A DNA stretch of 64,000 bases from CAVXDY01 sp963721335 (GTDB lineage: Bacteria > Actinomycetota > Thermoleophilia > Miltoncostaeales > Miltoncostaeaceae), in contig CAVRIV010000004.1 in assembly GCA_963721335.1 (NCBI GenBank), positions 30,247 to 94,246 of the forward strand, written 5' to 3'. The notes beneath the pieces are model-generated. The model had not been told where the DNA came from. It did no database searches and saw nothing but the letters and a program-made list of their open reading frames with translations. Shown in pieces: positions 50,499 to 59,244 of this stretch (the stretch's first letter is position 1; each line of letters starts with the position of its first letter). The translations under genes were made by a program, and so were the position numbers.

Positions 50499-51722
50499 GT
50501 GCGTAGACGTGTGGTGGTCACGGGGGCGGGCGTCGTGAGCGCGCTGGGTGCCGGGGTGGACTCCTTCTGGGATGCCCTGGCCGAAGGCCGCTCGGGCGCG
50601 GGCCGGGTGGAGGTCGAGAGCGTGGGCGAGATCACGGCCTTCCCCGTGGCCGAGGGCAGCGAGGATGCCCGCGAGCGCTTCGGCCAGCGGGAGGCGCGCC
50701 GGATGGACCGCGCCGGGCGCTTCGGCTCCGTCGCCGCCGCCCTGGCCATGGAGGACGCCGGGCTGCGGGACGCCGACCCCGAGCGGGTCGGCGTGTCGAT
50801 CGGGAGCGTCCACGGGGGTCCCGAGACCCTGCTGGAGGCGCACCGGGTGCTCGCCGAGCGCGGCGCCGACCGGGTGAGCCCCCTGGCGATCCCGCTCTCG
50901 CTGGCCAACGCCCCGTGCGCCGCGGCCGCCCGCAGCCTGGGCCTCCGCGGGCCCTCGGCCGCGCCCGCCACGGCCTGCGCCGCCGGCTCGGATGCGATCG
51001 GGACCGCGCTCGTCCTCCTGCGGGACGGGCGCGCCGACGCGATGCTGGCCGGGGGCGCCGAGGCCCCGATCTCACCCGTGGTCGTGGCCGGCTACCAGCG
51101 GGTGGGCGCGCTCACCAAGAGCGACCGCCCGGCCCCCGAGGCGTCGCGGCCCTTCGACCTGGCGCGCGACGGCTTCGTCATCGGCGAGGGCGCCGGGGTC
51201 CTGATGCTGGAGGAGCGCGAGTACGCGCTGGCCCGCGGGGCGCGCATCTACGCCGAGCTGGCCGGCTACGGGACGACCTGCGACGCCAACCACCTGACCG
51301 ACCCCGACCCGGTGGGCGAGGGACCGGCGCGGGCGATGCTCCTGGCGCTCGCCGACGCGGGCATCGGCCCCGAGGCCATCGGCTACGTGAACGCGCACGC
51401 CACCTCGACGCCGGCCGGCGACCTGGCCGAGTCGCGCGCCCTGACCCTCGCGGGCCTGAGCGGGGCGGCCGTCTCATCGACCAAGGGCGCGCACGGGCAC
51501 GCCCTCGGCGGGGCCGGCGGCCTCGAGGCCGTGGCCCTCCTGATGGCGTTCACCCGCGACGTCCTGCCTCCCACGATCAACCTCGACGACCCCGACCCGG
51601 GCTCGCCGCTCGACCACGTCACGAGCGCCCGCTCGGTGGCCGTGGGGGCGGTGCTCACGAATTCGTTCGGCTTCGGGGGGCACAACTCGTCGCTGGTCTT
51701 CCTGCGGCACGAGGCTCTCTGA
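50499..51722 (+). CDS. fabF: beta-ketoacyl-ACP synthase II
   Basis: Condensing enzyme of fatty acid synthesis, 407 residues. The thiolase-fold active site is complete: Cys in ATACAAGSDAIG, His in VNAHATSTPAGD and His in TKGAHGHALGGAGG, with the C-terminal NSFGFGGHNSSLVF. GTG 50499 has GGGAG 9 bp upstream and gives the family start RRRVVVTGAGVVSALG. It stands alone, without acyl carrier protein or other fab genes, so it may serve a special acyl pathway as well as housekeeping. Confidence 0.93.
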   Translation: MRRRVVVTGAGVVSALGAGVDSFWDALAEGRSGAGRVEVESVGEITAFPVAEGSEDARERFGQREARRMDRAGRFGSVAAALAMEDAGLRDADPERVGVSIGSVHGGPETLLEAHRVLAERGADRVSPLAIPLSLANAPCAAAARSLGLRGPSAAPATACAAGSDAIGTALVLLRDGRADAMLAGGAEAPISPVVVAGYQRVGALTKSDRPAPEASRPFDLARDGFVIGEGAGVLMLEEREYALARGARIYAELAGYGTTCDANHLTDPDPVGEGPARAMLLALADAGIGPEAIGYVNAHATSTPAGDLAESRALTLAGLSGAAVSSTKGAHGHALGGAGGLEAVALLMAFTRDVLPPTINLDDPDPGSPLDHVTSARSVAVGAVLTNSFGFGGHNSSLVFLRHEAL

Positions 51723-51758
51723 CCGAGCCGGACCCGCGGCCGCCGGAGGGACGGTGAG

Positions 51759-52388
51759 CTAGCTGTTGGCCAGGAGGGGCAGGTCGCGGACGATCGCGGC
51801 GGCCTCGAACCCCACCGGGTAGGCGGTGGCAAGCTCCCCGCTGCCGGTGACGCCGTAGATCAGGCCGGAGTGCTCGACCAGCTCGGGATCGCTCTTCGGC
51901 ACCCCGCGGGCGATCTGCCAGTTCGCCCAGACCTTCTCGAGCTCCGGCCGGGTGCCGATCAGGTAGTCCACGAAGCCGCCGACGCGGCGCTGTCGGAGGA
52001 AGTCCCTCACCACCGGGACCGTGTCGCCCTTCGGGTCCACCGAGACGGCGATCACCTTCATCCTCTGGCCGAGCGGGCCGGCCTGCGTCCGCACCCGGCG
52101 CAGGTTCTCCATGATCAGCGGGCAGATGTCGGGACAGTTGGCGTAGACGAAGGTCACCAGCACCGGCTCCCCGCGGTAGGACCTGATGTCAACCGTCTTG
52201 CCGTCGATGTCCTTCAGGCGCAGGGGCGGCGCCGCCCGCCGCGGGTTGACGACCCCGCCCTCGAAGGTCGAGGTGTGCTCGGCGTGGGTCTCGGCGGCGG
52301 CCGGCTCGTCGCTCGACCCGCCGCACCCGGCGGCCACGCCCAGGGCCAGGACGAGGGCGGCGGCGGCCCCCAGGAGGCGCGATCTCAC
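51759..52388 (-). CDS. SCO1/SenC-family copper chaperone lipoprotein
   Basis: Extracytoplasmic thioredoxin-fold protein that delivers copper to the CuA site of cytochrome c oxidase. It has a lipoprotein signal with lipobox GVAAGC, the copper site CPDICP (Cys-x3-Cys) in VYANCPDICPLIMENL and the distal His in VEHSGLIYG. Family strands VKVIAVSVDPKGDT and the length (209 residues) are normal. Downstream of an aldehyde dehydrogenase on the same strand with a 10-bp gap. Confidence 0.94.
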   Translation of the reverse strand: MRSRLLGAAAALVLALGVAAGCGGSSDEPAAAETHAEHTSTFEGGVVNPRRAAPPLRLKDIDGKTVDIRSYRGEPVLVTFVYANCPDICPLIMENLRRVRTQAGPLGQRMKVIAVSVDPKGDTVPVVRDFLRQRRVGGFVDYLIGTRPELEKVWANWQIARGVPKSDPELVEHSGLIYGVTGSGELATAYPVGFEAAAIVRDLPLLANS

Positions 52389-52398
52389 AAGCGCGGTT

Positions 52399-53850
52399 CT
52401 ACTCGCCCGGGACCGCCAGGACCACCAGCTTGGGTTCGGTCATGCTGCGCACGGCGAAGTGCGGGCCCTCGCGCGTGTTGCCGCTGTCCTTCACCCCCCC
52501 GTAGGGCATCTGGTCGGCGCGGAAGGTCGGCGTCTCGTTCACCAGCACTCCGCCGAAGTGCAACCGTCGTGCCCAGGCGAAGGCGCGGTCGGCGCGGGCG
52601 GTGAAGATGCCCGCCTGGAGCCCGAAGGGGGAGGAGTTGGCGAGATCGATGGCCTCGTCCACGGTGTCGTAGGCGGCGATCCCCACGACCGGCCCGAAGA
52701 CCTCCTCGCAGGACACCTTCATCTCCGGGTCGATGCCCTCGAGCACGGTGGGCTGCAGGAGGCCGTCGCGCACCTCGCCGCCGGTGAGCAGCTCGGCGCC
52801 CCCGCGGCGCGCCTCGTCGATCCACTCGGCGATGCGGTCGCGGTTCTGCTCGTCGATGACCGGGCCGACGTCGGTGGCGTCGTCCATCGGGTCGCCCACC
52901 ACGAGCTTCTCGACCGCGGCGACGAAGAGGTCCCGGAAGGTGTCGAAGGCGCTCCTCTCGACGTAGACGCGCTGCACCGAGATGCACGACTGGCCGGCGT
53001 GGGTGAAGCCCGAGCCGGCGAGCTTGGTCGCGGCCAGCTCGAGGTCGGCGTCGGCCTGCACGATCACCGGGGTCGAGTTCCCCAGCTCCAGCGCCACCTC
53101 CTTGCGCGGCTGACGCTGGCGGATGCCCCAGCCCACCGGCGGGCTGCCGGTGAACGAGATCATCGGGACGTCGGGATGGTCCACGATCGCGTTGCCCACC
53201 GTGCCGCCGCCGCCCACGACCACCGAGAGGTACCCCTCCGGCAGCCCGGCGTCGGCCAGGGCCCGCGCCAGCAGCAGCGCCGAGAGGGGGGTGGCCGAGG
53301 CCGGCTTCAGCACCACCGGGCAGCCGGCCGCGATGGCCGGGGCCAGCTTGTGGGCCACCAGGTTGAGGGGGAAGTTGAAGGGCGAGATCGCCCCCACCAC
53401 GCCGATCGGCTCGTGCAGGATCATCCCCAGCTTGCCGGCCCCGGCAGAGCTGGCCTCCATCGGCACGATCTCTCCGGCAAGCGAGCGGGCCTCGACGGCC
53501 GAGAAGGTCAGCGTGTCCACGCAGCGGGCGGCCTCGCCGCGCGCCTGCTTCATCGGCTTGCCGGCCTCGAGGCAGATGGTGCGCGCGAAGGTCTCGCCAC
53601 GCTCGGCCACCAGGCGCGCGGCCCGCTCCAGAACGGCGGCGCGCTCGGCCGCCGGGGGCGGCGGAAGGTGCCGCAGGGCGCCCGCGACCGCCGAGTCCAC
53701 CTCCGGTGGGCCCCCGACGGCCACCGTGGCGATGGTCTCGCCCGTGTAGGGATTGACCACGTCGAGGTTCTCGCCGGACGCGGCGAAGGCTCCATCCAGC
53801 AGCAGCCCCGTGGGCTGCGCCGGGTCGAGGGCCGGGCTGAGAATCGCCAT
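52399..53850 (-). CDS. NAD(P)+-dependent aldehyde dehydrogenase
   Basis: Oxidises an aldehyde to its acid; 483 residues, the usual length. Signatures are GAISPFNFPLNLVAHKLAPAIAAGCPVVLKPAS (oxyanion Asn), ISFTGSPPVG (cofactor), LELGNSTPVIV (general base Glu) and the catalytic Cys in HAGQSCISVQRVYV. The class resembles succinate-semialdehyde or lactaldehyde-type dehydrogenases rather than betaine aldehyde enzymes; the substrate is unknown. It is divergent from an acetolactate synthase-like gene across a 16-bp perfect palindrome. Confidence 0.93.
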   Translation of the reverse strand: MAILSPALDPAQPTGLLLDGAFAASGENLDVVNPYTGETIATVAVGGPPEVDSAVAGALRHLPPPPAAERAAVLERAARLVAERGETFARTICLEAGKPMKQARGEAARCVDTLTFSAVEARSLAGEIVPMEASSAGAGKLGMILHEPIGVVGAISPFNFPLNLVAHKLAPAIAAGCPVVLKPASATPLSALLLARALADAGLPEGYLSVVVGGGGTVGNAIVDHPDVPMISFTGSPPVGWGIRQRQPRKEVALELGNSTPVIVQADADLELAATKLAGSGFTHAGQSCISVQRVYVERSAFDTFRDLFVAAVEKLVVGDPMDDATDVGPVIDEQNRDRIAEWIDEARRGGAELLTGGEVRDGLLQPTVLEGIDPEMKVSCEEVFGPVVGIAAYDTVDEAIDLANSSPFGLQAGIFTARADRAFAWARRLHFGGVLVNETPTFRADQMPYGGVKDSGNTREGPHFAVRSMTEPKLVVLAVPGE

Positions 53851-53886
53851 GCGTAACCTCTTCCCCTGTGGGCCGTGCCTCAGTCT

Positions 53887-53902
53887 CCGAGGATATCCTC
53901 GG
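53887..53902. promoter_or_regulatory. 16-bp perfect palindrome in a divergent promoter region
   Basis: CCGAGGATATCCTCGG is self-complementary with no mismatches. It lies between the aldehyde dehydrogenase (53850) and acetolactate synthase (53941) starts, where a dimeric regulator could control both directions. No regulator gene is adjacent. Confidence 0.5.
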
Positions 53903-53940
53903 GGCGCCTCGGGCGCCGGATCCGGGAGAGGGGAGGCACG

Positions 53941-55579
53941 CTGCAGGCTGCGGAGCTGATGGTGCGCTGCCTCGAGTCGGAGGGCGTCGAGCGCATCTTC
54001 GCGATCCCCGGGGAGGAGACCCTGGAGATCGTCGAGGCCCTTCGGGACTCCCCGATCGAGATCGTCATCGTGCGCCACGAGCAGGGCGCCGCGTTCATGG
54101 CCGACGTGCACGGCCGTCTCACCGGCCGCGCCGGGGTCTGCCTGGGGACGCTCGGCCCGGGCGCCACCAACCTCATCACGGGCATCGGCGACGGGTATCT
54201 CGACTACGCGCCGATGGTCGCGATCACCGGGCAGGTGCGCCTGGACCTGGTGCACAAGGAGAGCCACCAGTACGTGGACGTGGTCGAGATGCTGCGCCCG
54301 GTGACCAAGTGGAACGCGCGCATCGAGCGTCCGGAGACCGTGCCCGAGGTGGTGCGGAAGGCGTTCAAGGTGGCCGAGGCGGAGCGTCCGGGGCCGACCC
54401 ACCTCGAGCTGTCCGAGACGATCGCCGCCGCCGAGCTGCCCTCCTTCATGCGGCCCCTCGGCCGCAGCCGGCCCGAGCACAGCCGCCCGGACGAGGCGGG
54501 CATCCGCGAGGCGGCCGCGATCATCCGCTCGGCGAAGCGCCCGGTGATCCTGACCGGCAACGGCGTCATCCGCGCGGGGGCCGCCCCGGCCCTGCGGGCC
54601 CTCTGCGAGCACACCGGCATCCCGGCCTGCCCCACGTTCATGGGCAAGGGCGCCCTGGACGACCGCTCGCTCCTGTCCCTGCCGGCCGTGGGGGTCCAGG
54701 CCCGCGACAGCATGACCGCCGGTCTCGACGAGGCCGACGTCGTGGTGTGCGCCGGCTACGACCTGGTGGAGTTCGGCCCGGCGGCCTGGAACGGCGGGGG
54801 GAGGCCCAAGCGGATCGTGCACATCGACGCCCGGCCGGCCGAGGTGGACGGCGACTACATCCCCGAGATCGAGCTGGTGGGGGATGTCACCGACGCCCTG
54901 GTGGCCCTCCGCGAGGAGCTGCCCGCGGGGCCCGTGCCCTCCTACGTCACCCGCCTGCGTGTGGCCGTCACCACCGAGTTGCGCGCGACGGCGGAGCGCC
55001 CGGGGGTGGTGAGCCCGCAGGCCGCCGTCGGGGCCATCCGGGCGGCGATGGCGCCCTCGGACATCCTCATCTCGGACGTCGGCGCGCACAAGCTGTGGCT
55101 CGGCCGCCTGTTCCCCGCCTACGAGCCGGGCACGATCATCATCAGCAACGGCTTCGCCACGATGGGCATCGGCCTTCCCGGCGCGATCGCCGCGGGCCTG
55201 GCCATGCCCGAGCGCCGGGTGGTGACCGTGTGCGGGGACGGCGGGTTCCTGATGAACGTGCAGGAGATGGAGACCGCCACGCGCCTGGGCGTGCGCGCCG
55301 TCGCCGTGGTGTGGGTGGACGGCGCCTACGGCGTCATCGGGTGGAAGCAGGAGCGCCGCTACGGCCACACCACGGCGATCCACTTCGGCAATCCCGACTG
55401 GGGCGACCTGGCGCGCGCGTTCGGCTGGAGCCACCGCCAGGCCACCGACGGCGCCCGCCCTGACCGCGGCGCTGGAGGCGGCCTTCGCGGGCGACGGCCC
55501 CGCGCTCGTCACGGTGCCGATCGACTACCGCCACAACGCCCGGCTGGCCAACCTGGGGGAGCCGGCGCTGGGGGCCTAG
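53941..55579 (+). pseudogene. acetolactate synthase-like ThDP enzyme, one +1 shift near the 3' end
   Basis: ThDP-dependent decarboxylase of the AlsS/IlvB type. It has FAIPGEETLEIVEAL, HEQGAAFMADVHGRLTGRAGVCLGTLGPGATNL (conserved Glu for ThDP), QVRLDLVHKESHQYVD (acetolactate-synthase type), and GDGGFLMNVQEMETATRL (ThDP/Mg motif). An extra base near 55451 shifts the last 44 codons; the third frame then reads ALTAALEAAFAGDGPALVTVPIDY, which is the normal C-terminus, to a stop at 55579. Corrected length is 545 residues. CTG 53941 after GGGAGG gives the family start (QAAELMVRCLE), so a CTG start is likely. Confidence 0.85.
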
Positions 55580-55616
55580 GATCGTCGCGACACTATCCAG
55601 CGGTGGAGGTTGCCCA

Positions 55617-55817
55617 ATGGCATCGGAGCACGACTTACCGCTCGAGGAGTACCACCGGGCAGGACGTGAGATCACGAACGGCAATCCGGAGGTCTACAAA
55701 CGGCTCTACTCCCGTCGCGACGATGTGACCCTCGCCAATCCGTTCGGTCCTCCTGTTCGGGGTTGGAGCGAGGTGTCCGCGACGTTGGACCGAGCCGCGG
55801 AGAACTACCGCGATGGC
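55617..55817 (+). pseudogene. truncated SnoaL/NTF2-like gene fragment
   Basis: A normal ATG start and the first 67 residues of a YybH-like SnoaL protein are present (LPLEEYHRAGREI, then YKRLYSRRDDVTLANPFGPPVRGW and AAENYRDGG). Similarity then stops abruptly and continues with unrelated sequence. The missing second half suggests a deletion joining this gene to the SDR fragment downstream. Confidence 0.6.
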
Positions 55818-55849
55818 GGACGGTCGTCGACATCACCGCCACCACCGGC

Positions 55850-56391
55850 AGCAACGCGTCCACGGGGGACGGCTGGACCTCGCCGACCGCGCGTCGATCG
55901 CCGACTTCGTCGCGGCCTGGAGCGGGCCGTTGCACCTGCTCGTCGCCAACGCCGGCGTGATGGCGCTGCCCGGCCTCCTGCTCACCCCGGAGGGCTGGGA
56001 GATGCAGCTCGCGACGAACCACCTCGGTCACTTCGCGCTCGCCCTCGGGCTGCACGACGCCCTCGCCGAGGCCGGCGACGCGCGGATCGTCTCGCTCAGC
56101 TCTGTGGGGCACCGGGCGTCGCCGGTGATCTTCGACGACCTGAACTTCACCTCGCGTCCCTACGACCCGGTGCTCGCCTACGGGCAGTCCAAGACCGCCA
56201 ACGTGCTCTTCGCGGTCGAGGCGACGGGCCGCTGGGCGGGCGAAGGCATCACCGCGAACGCCGTCCACCCAGGGGCGATTCGGGCCAGCGACCTGTTGCG
56301 GCACCGCGACGGACGACCACGTGGCGGTGGTGCCAGGCACGCTGACCCGATCACCGCGCGGCGTCCGCCGGAGTCCGTGATCCAGACATAG
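55850..56391 (+). pseudogene. short-chain dehydrogenase/reductase fragment
   Basis: The middle of an SDR is recognisable: LDLADRASIADFVAAWSGPLHLLVANAGVMALPG (NNAG-type segment), NHLGHFALALGLHDAL, IVSLSSVGHRASP (Ser), and YGQSKTANVLFAVEA (YxxxK active site), then GITANAVHPGAIRA. The N-terminal NAD-binding Rossmann motif is missing, and the C-terminus ends in unrelated sequence. It joins a truncated SnoaL gene upstream, so both look like deletion remnants. Confidence 0.65.
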
Positions 56392-56478
56392 GGCGCGGTC
56401 TCGGTGCCGCCACCGCCCGGCCCGGATCAGCCGATCGATCACTGTTGCGCGCGAACGGCGGGCCTCGGGCAGCCCGCC

Positions 56479-57637
56479 CTAGGAGGGGCCGAGCGCGGCC
56501 GGGCGGCGGGCGAACGCCGTCGCCGACGGCCAGTAGTCGTCGAGGTAGCTGATCGACACGCCCCCGCGCGAGCCGGACGACCTGGATCATCCAGCCGTTG
56601 CCGAGCGCGATGCCCTCGTGCCCGATCGTGCCGCGCTTGCTCTTCGGGCCCTGCGGTCCGAAGAAGACCAGGTCGCCCGGGGCGGCGGCCGCGACCGGCA
56701 GGCGCTCCCGGGGGCGCTCGAAGGCCATCTGGTCGGCGGTGCGGCCGACGATGTCGGTTCCGAGGGCCATCGGGCTCGTGCCGGGCGCTCCCTTGAAGGC
56801 CCACCACACGAGGCCGGAGCAGTCGAACCCGCCATGCGCCTGCGCTCCCCAGGGCGAGCGCGTGCCGGGCCAATCGCCGCCCCAGACGTAGGGCTGGCCC
56901 ACCTGGGCGACGGCGGCCTGCACCACCGCCAGCCGCTGCGGCGACATGGCCGGCAGCTGGATGGTGCGGTAGCGCGCCAGCTTCGCGCGGCTCCAGGAGG
57001 ACACCCGTCGGGCACGATCGAGCCTGCCCACGATGTCGGCGAGGTGCACCGGCTCGCGGCGTGCCCGCTCCAGGTCGTCGTGGACGCTCGGGTAGTTGTG
57101 GACCAGGCCCAGCTCGTGGGCCAGGATCTCGCTTCCGAAGCCCGAGGGCAGGCGCAGGCGCTGGCCGTCGGCGGTCGCCAGGGCCATCAGGCCGCGCCGC
57201 TCGGGCTCGAGATCCAGGGCGCGCACGAACCGGAGGTTGGCGATGATCGCCGTCGCGGGGGAGGCCGGATCGGGGCTGGTGACCGGGCGGCCGCGCAGGA
57301 TGCCGATGGCGCGGTCGAGGTCGGCCGCCGTGGCGTCGCGGCCGAGGTCGGCGCTCGCCAGCTCCGGCCAGAGGCCGCTCGCGGCGAGCGCGCGCGCCGC
57401 GGGGCGGGCCCAGGCGAAGGGGCCGGGGGGCGAGGGCTTGGCCACCGGAGGCTTCACGGCCGGTGGCGTCGCGACAGGCGGCGCAGGGGCGGTCGGCGTC
57501 GGAGCCGGCGCCGTGGGGGTGGTGGCGACCGGCGGGGGGGTGACGATGATGACGGGGGGCGCCTGCGAGGCGCCCGCGGCCAGCGCCGGCGCGGCCAGGA
57601 CGGCCAGAAGGACGGCGAGTCGGGTGAGGGCAGGCAC
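56479..57637 (-). pseudogene. secreted NlpC/P60 peptidoglycan hydrolase, one +1 shift near the 3' end
   Basis: Cell-wall endopeptidase of the NlpC/P60 (C40) family. It has a signal peptide (LTRLAVLLAVLAAPALAAG), a Pro/Thr-rich linker, a helical region, and the catalytic domain with QPYVWGGDWPG, HGGFDCSGLVWWAF (Cys) and GTIGHEGIALGNGWMIQ (His). An extra base near 56580 removes the last strand from frame; the other frame reads VSISYLDDYWPSATAFARR and then stops at 56479. Corrected length 385. GTG 57637 gives the signal peptide start. Confidence 0.8.
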
Positions 57638-57742
57638 CCTGCCTTTTTCGGCCACCCGGGGACCATTCTTCACCCGCCGGTCGCCGTCCAGCCATCTTGT
57701 GCGACATTTGTTGCGGATCTGCAATGCGTTTCAGGAGGACCG

Positions 57743-58147
57743 ATGGCCGATGACACCCGCGAGCGCGAGGCCGCCTGGCGCGAGAAGCTGACGCCCGAGC
57801 AGTACGCGGTCGCCCGCGAGGGCGCCACCGAGCGACCCTTCAGCGGCGTCTACTGGGACAACCACGCCGACGGCGTCTATCGCTGTGTCTGCTGCGACGA
57901 GCCGCTGTTCGACTCGTCCACCAAGTTCGACTCCGGCACCGGGTGGCCCAGCTTCACGGCGCCCGCCAGCGACGAGGGCGTGGAGAGCCGCAGCGACACG
58001 AGCCTCGGGATGGAGCGCACCGAGGTGGTCTGCCGGAGCTGCGGGGCCCACCTGGGGCACGTGTTCCCCGACGGCCCCGGGCCGACCGGCCTGCGGTACT
58101 GCATCAACTCAGCCTCACTCGACTTCGAGGGCCGCGAGGAGAGCTGA
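57743..58147 (+). CDS. msrB: peptide-methionine (R)-S-oxide reductase
   Basis: Repairs the R isomer of methionine sulfoxide in oxidised proteins; 134 residues. Both zinc knuckles (CVCC and CRSC) are present, with TKFDSGTGWPSFTAP, GAHLGHVFPDGPGPTGLRYCINSASLDF, and the catalytic Cys in RYCINSASL. ATG 57743 has AGGAGG at good spacing. The next gene begins within its stop (CTGA), so it may be co-translated with the GH3 gene. Confidence 0.97.
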   Translation: MADDTREREAAWREKLTPEQYAVAREGATERPFSGVYWDNHADGVYRCVCCDEPLFDSSTKFDSGTGWPSFTAPASDEGVESRSDTSLGMERTEVVCRSCGAHLGHVFPDGPGPTGLRYCINSASLDFEGREES

Positions 58148-59244
58148 TCCTCGCCCTGCTCGCGGTGGCGGCCCTGCTGATCGGCGTCGGCGGGGGCGCG
58201 CCGCCGGTGCCCGCGGCCCCGGCCGCGCGCGACCTCTCGGCCCTCACGCCGGGGCAACTGGCGGGGCAGCGGATGGTGTTCGGCTTCTCCGGCACCCAGG
58301 TGCCCGCCGAGCTCGCGCGGCGCATCCGTGCCGGCGAGGCCGGATCGGTGCTCCTGCTCGGCTCGAACACCCCCAGCCGGCAGGCGGCCCGCTCGCTGGT
58401 GGCGCGGCTTCAGGCGATCCCGCGGCCGGCCGCCCTCGACGTGCCCCTGCTCGTGATGGTCGACCAGGAGGGGGGGCTGGTACGGCGGCTGCCGGGCCCC
58501 CCGGCGCGGCGCGCATCGGCGCTCGGACAGGCCGGGCCGGCGGCCGCGCGGGCGGCGGGCGCCGCGGCCGGCCGGCTGCTGCGCTCCGTGGGCGCGAACG
58601 TCGATCTGGCGCCGGTCGCCGACGTGGCCCGGCCCGGGTCGGCCCTCGCCCGCGACGGCCGGATCTTCGGATCCTCGCCGGCCGTCGTGTCGCGAGCGGC
58701 GGTCGCCTTCGCGGGCGGGCTGGGGTCGGCCGGGATCGCCGCGACCGCCAAGCATTTCCCCGGGCTCGGCGCCGCGCGGGTCAGCACCGATGCCGCGCCG
58801 GTGCGGCTGGGGATGTCGCGCGCGGTGCTCGACCGGGTCGACCTGCCGCCGTTCCGGGCGCTGATCGCGCGCCGGATCCCCATGGTGATGACGGCCACCG
58901 CGATCTATCCGGCGCTCGACCCCAGGCGCCCCGCGGCGCTCTCGGCGGCCGTGACGACCGGCCTCCTGCGCGGGGACCTGGGCTTCACGGGCGTGACGAT
59001 CACCGACGCCCTCGACACCCCCGCCCTCGAGGCGGTGGGCGGCACGGGCGCGGTGGCCGTCCGCGCGGCGGCGGCCGGTAACGACCTCCTCATCCACAGC
59101 GGTTTCGACAACGGCGTCACGGCCGCCGCCGCCATCGCCCGGGCCATCCGCCGCGGGACGCTCGACCGCGCCGATGCACAGGAGGCCGTCGCGCGAACCC
59201 TGGCGGTCCGCGAGCGGTTCGCCCCTGGCATGATCGGGCCGTGA
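58144..59244 (+). CDS. nagZ: secreted GH3 beta-N-acetylhexosaminidase (NagZ-like), CTG start
   Basis: Releases N-acetylglucosamine from peptidoglycan fragments. A signal peptide (ILALLAVAALLIGVGGG) precedes the GH3 N-domain: VMVDQEGGLVRRLPGPP, DLAPVADVARPGSALARDGRIFGSSP, TAKHFPGLG (with the catalytic loop His) and VTITDALDTPAL (nucleophile Asp). No ATG, GTG or TTG lies at the front, but CTG 58144 overlaps the msrB stop as CTGA, with AGGAG close upstream. I therefore take a CTG start (366 residues). Confidence 0.87.
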   Translation: MILALLAVAALLIGVGGGAPPVPAAPAARDLSALTPGQLAGQRMVFGFSGTQVPAELARRIRAGEAGSVLLLGSNTPSRQAARSLVARLQAIPRPAALDVPLLVMVDQEGGLVRRLPGPPARRASALGQAGPAAARAAGAAAGRLLRSVGANVDLAPVADVARPGSALARDGRIFGSSPAVVSRAAVAFAGGLGSAGIAATAKHFPGLGAARVSTDAAPVRLGMSRAVLDRVDLPPFRALIARRIPMVMTATAIYPALDPRRPAALSAAVTTGLLRGDLGFTGVTITDALDTPALEAVGGTGAVAVRAAAAGNDLLIHSGFDNGVTAAAAIARAIRRGTLDRADAQEAVARTLAVRERFAPGMIGP

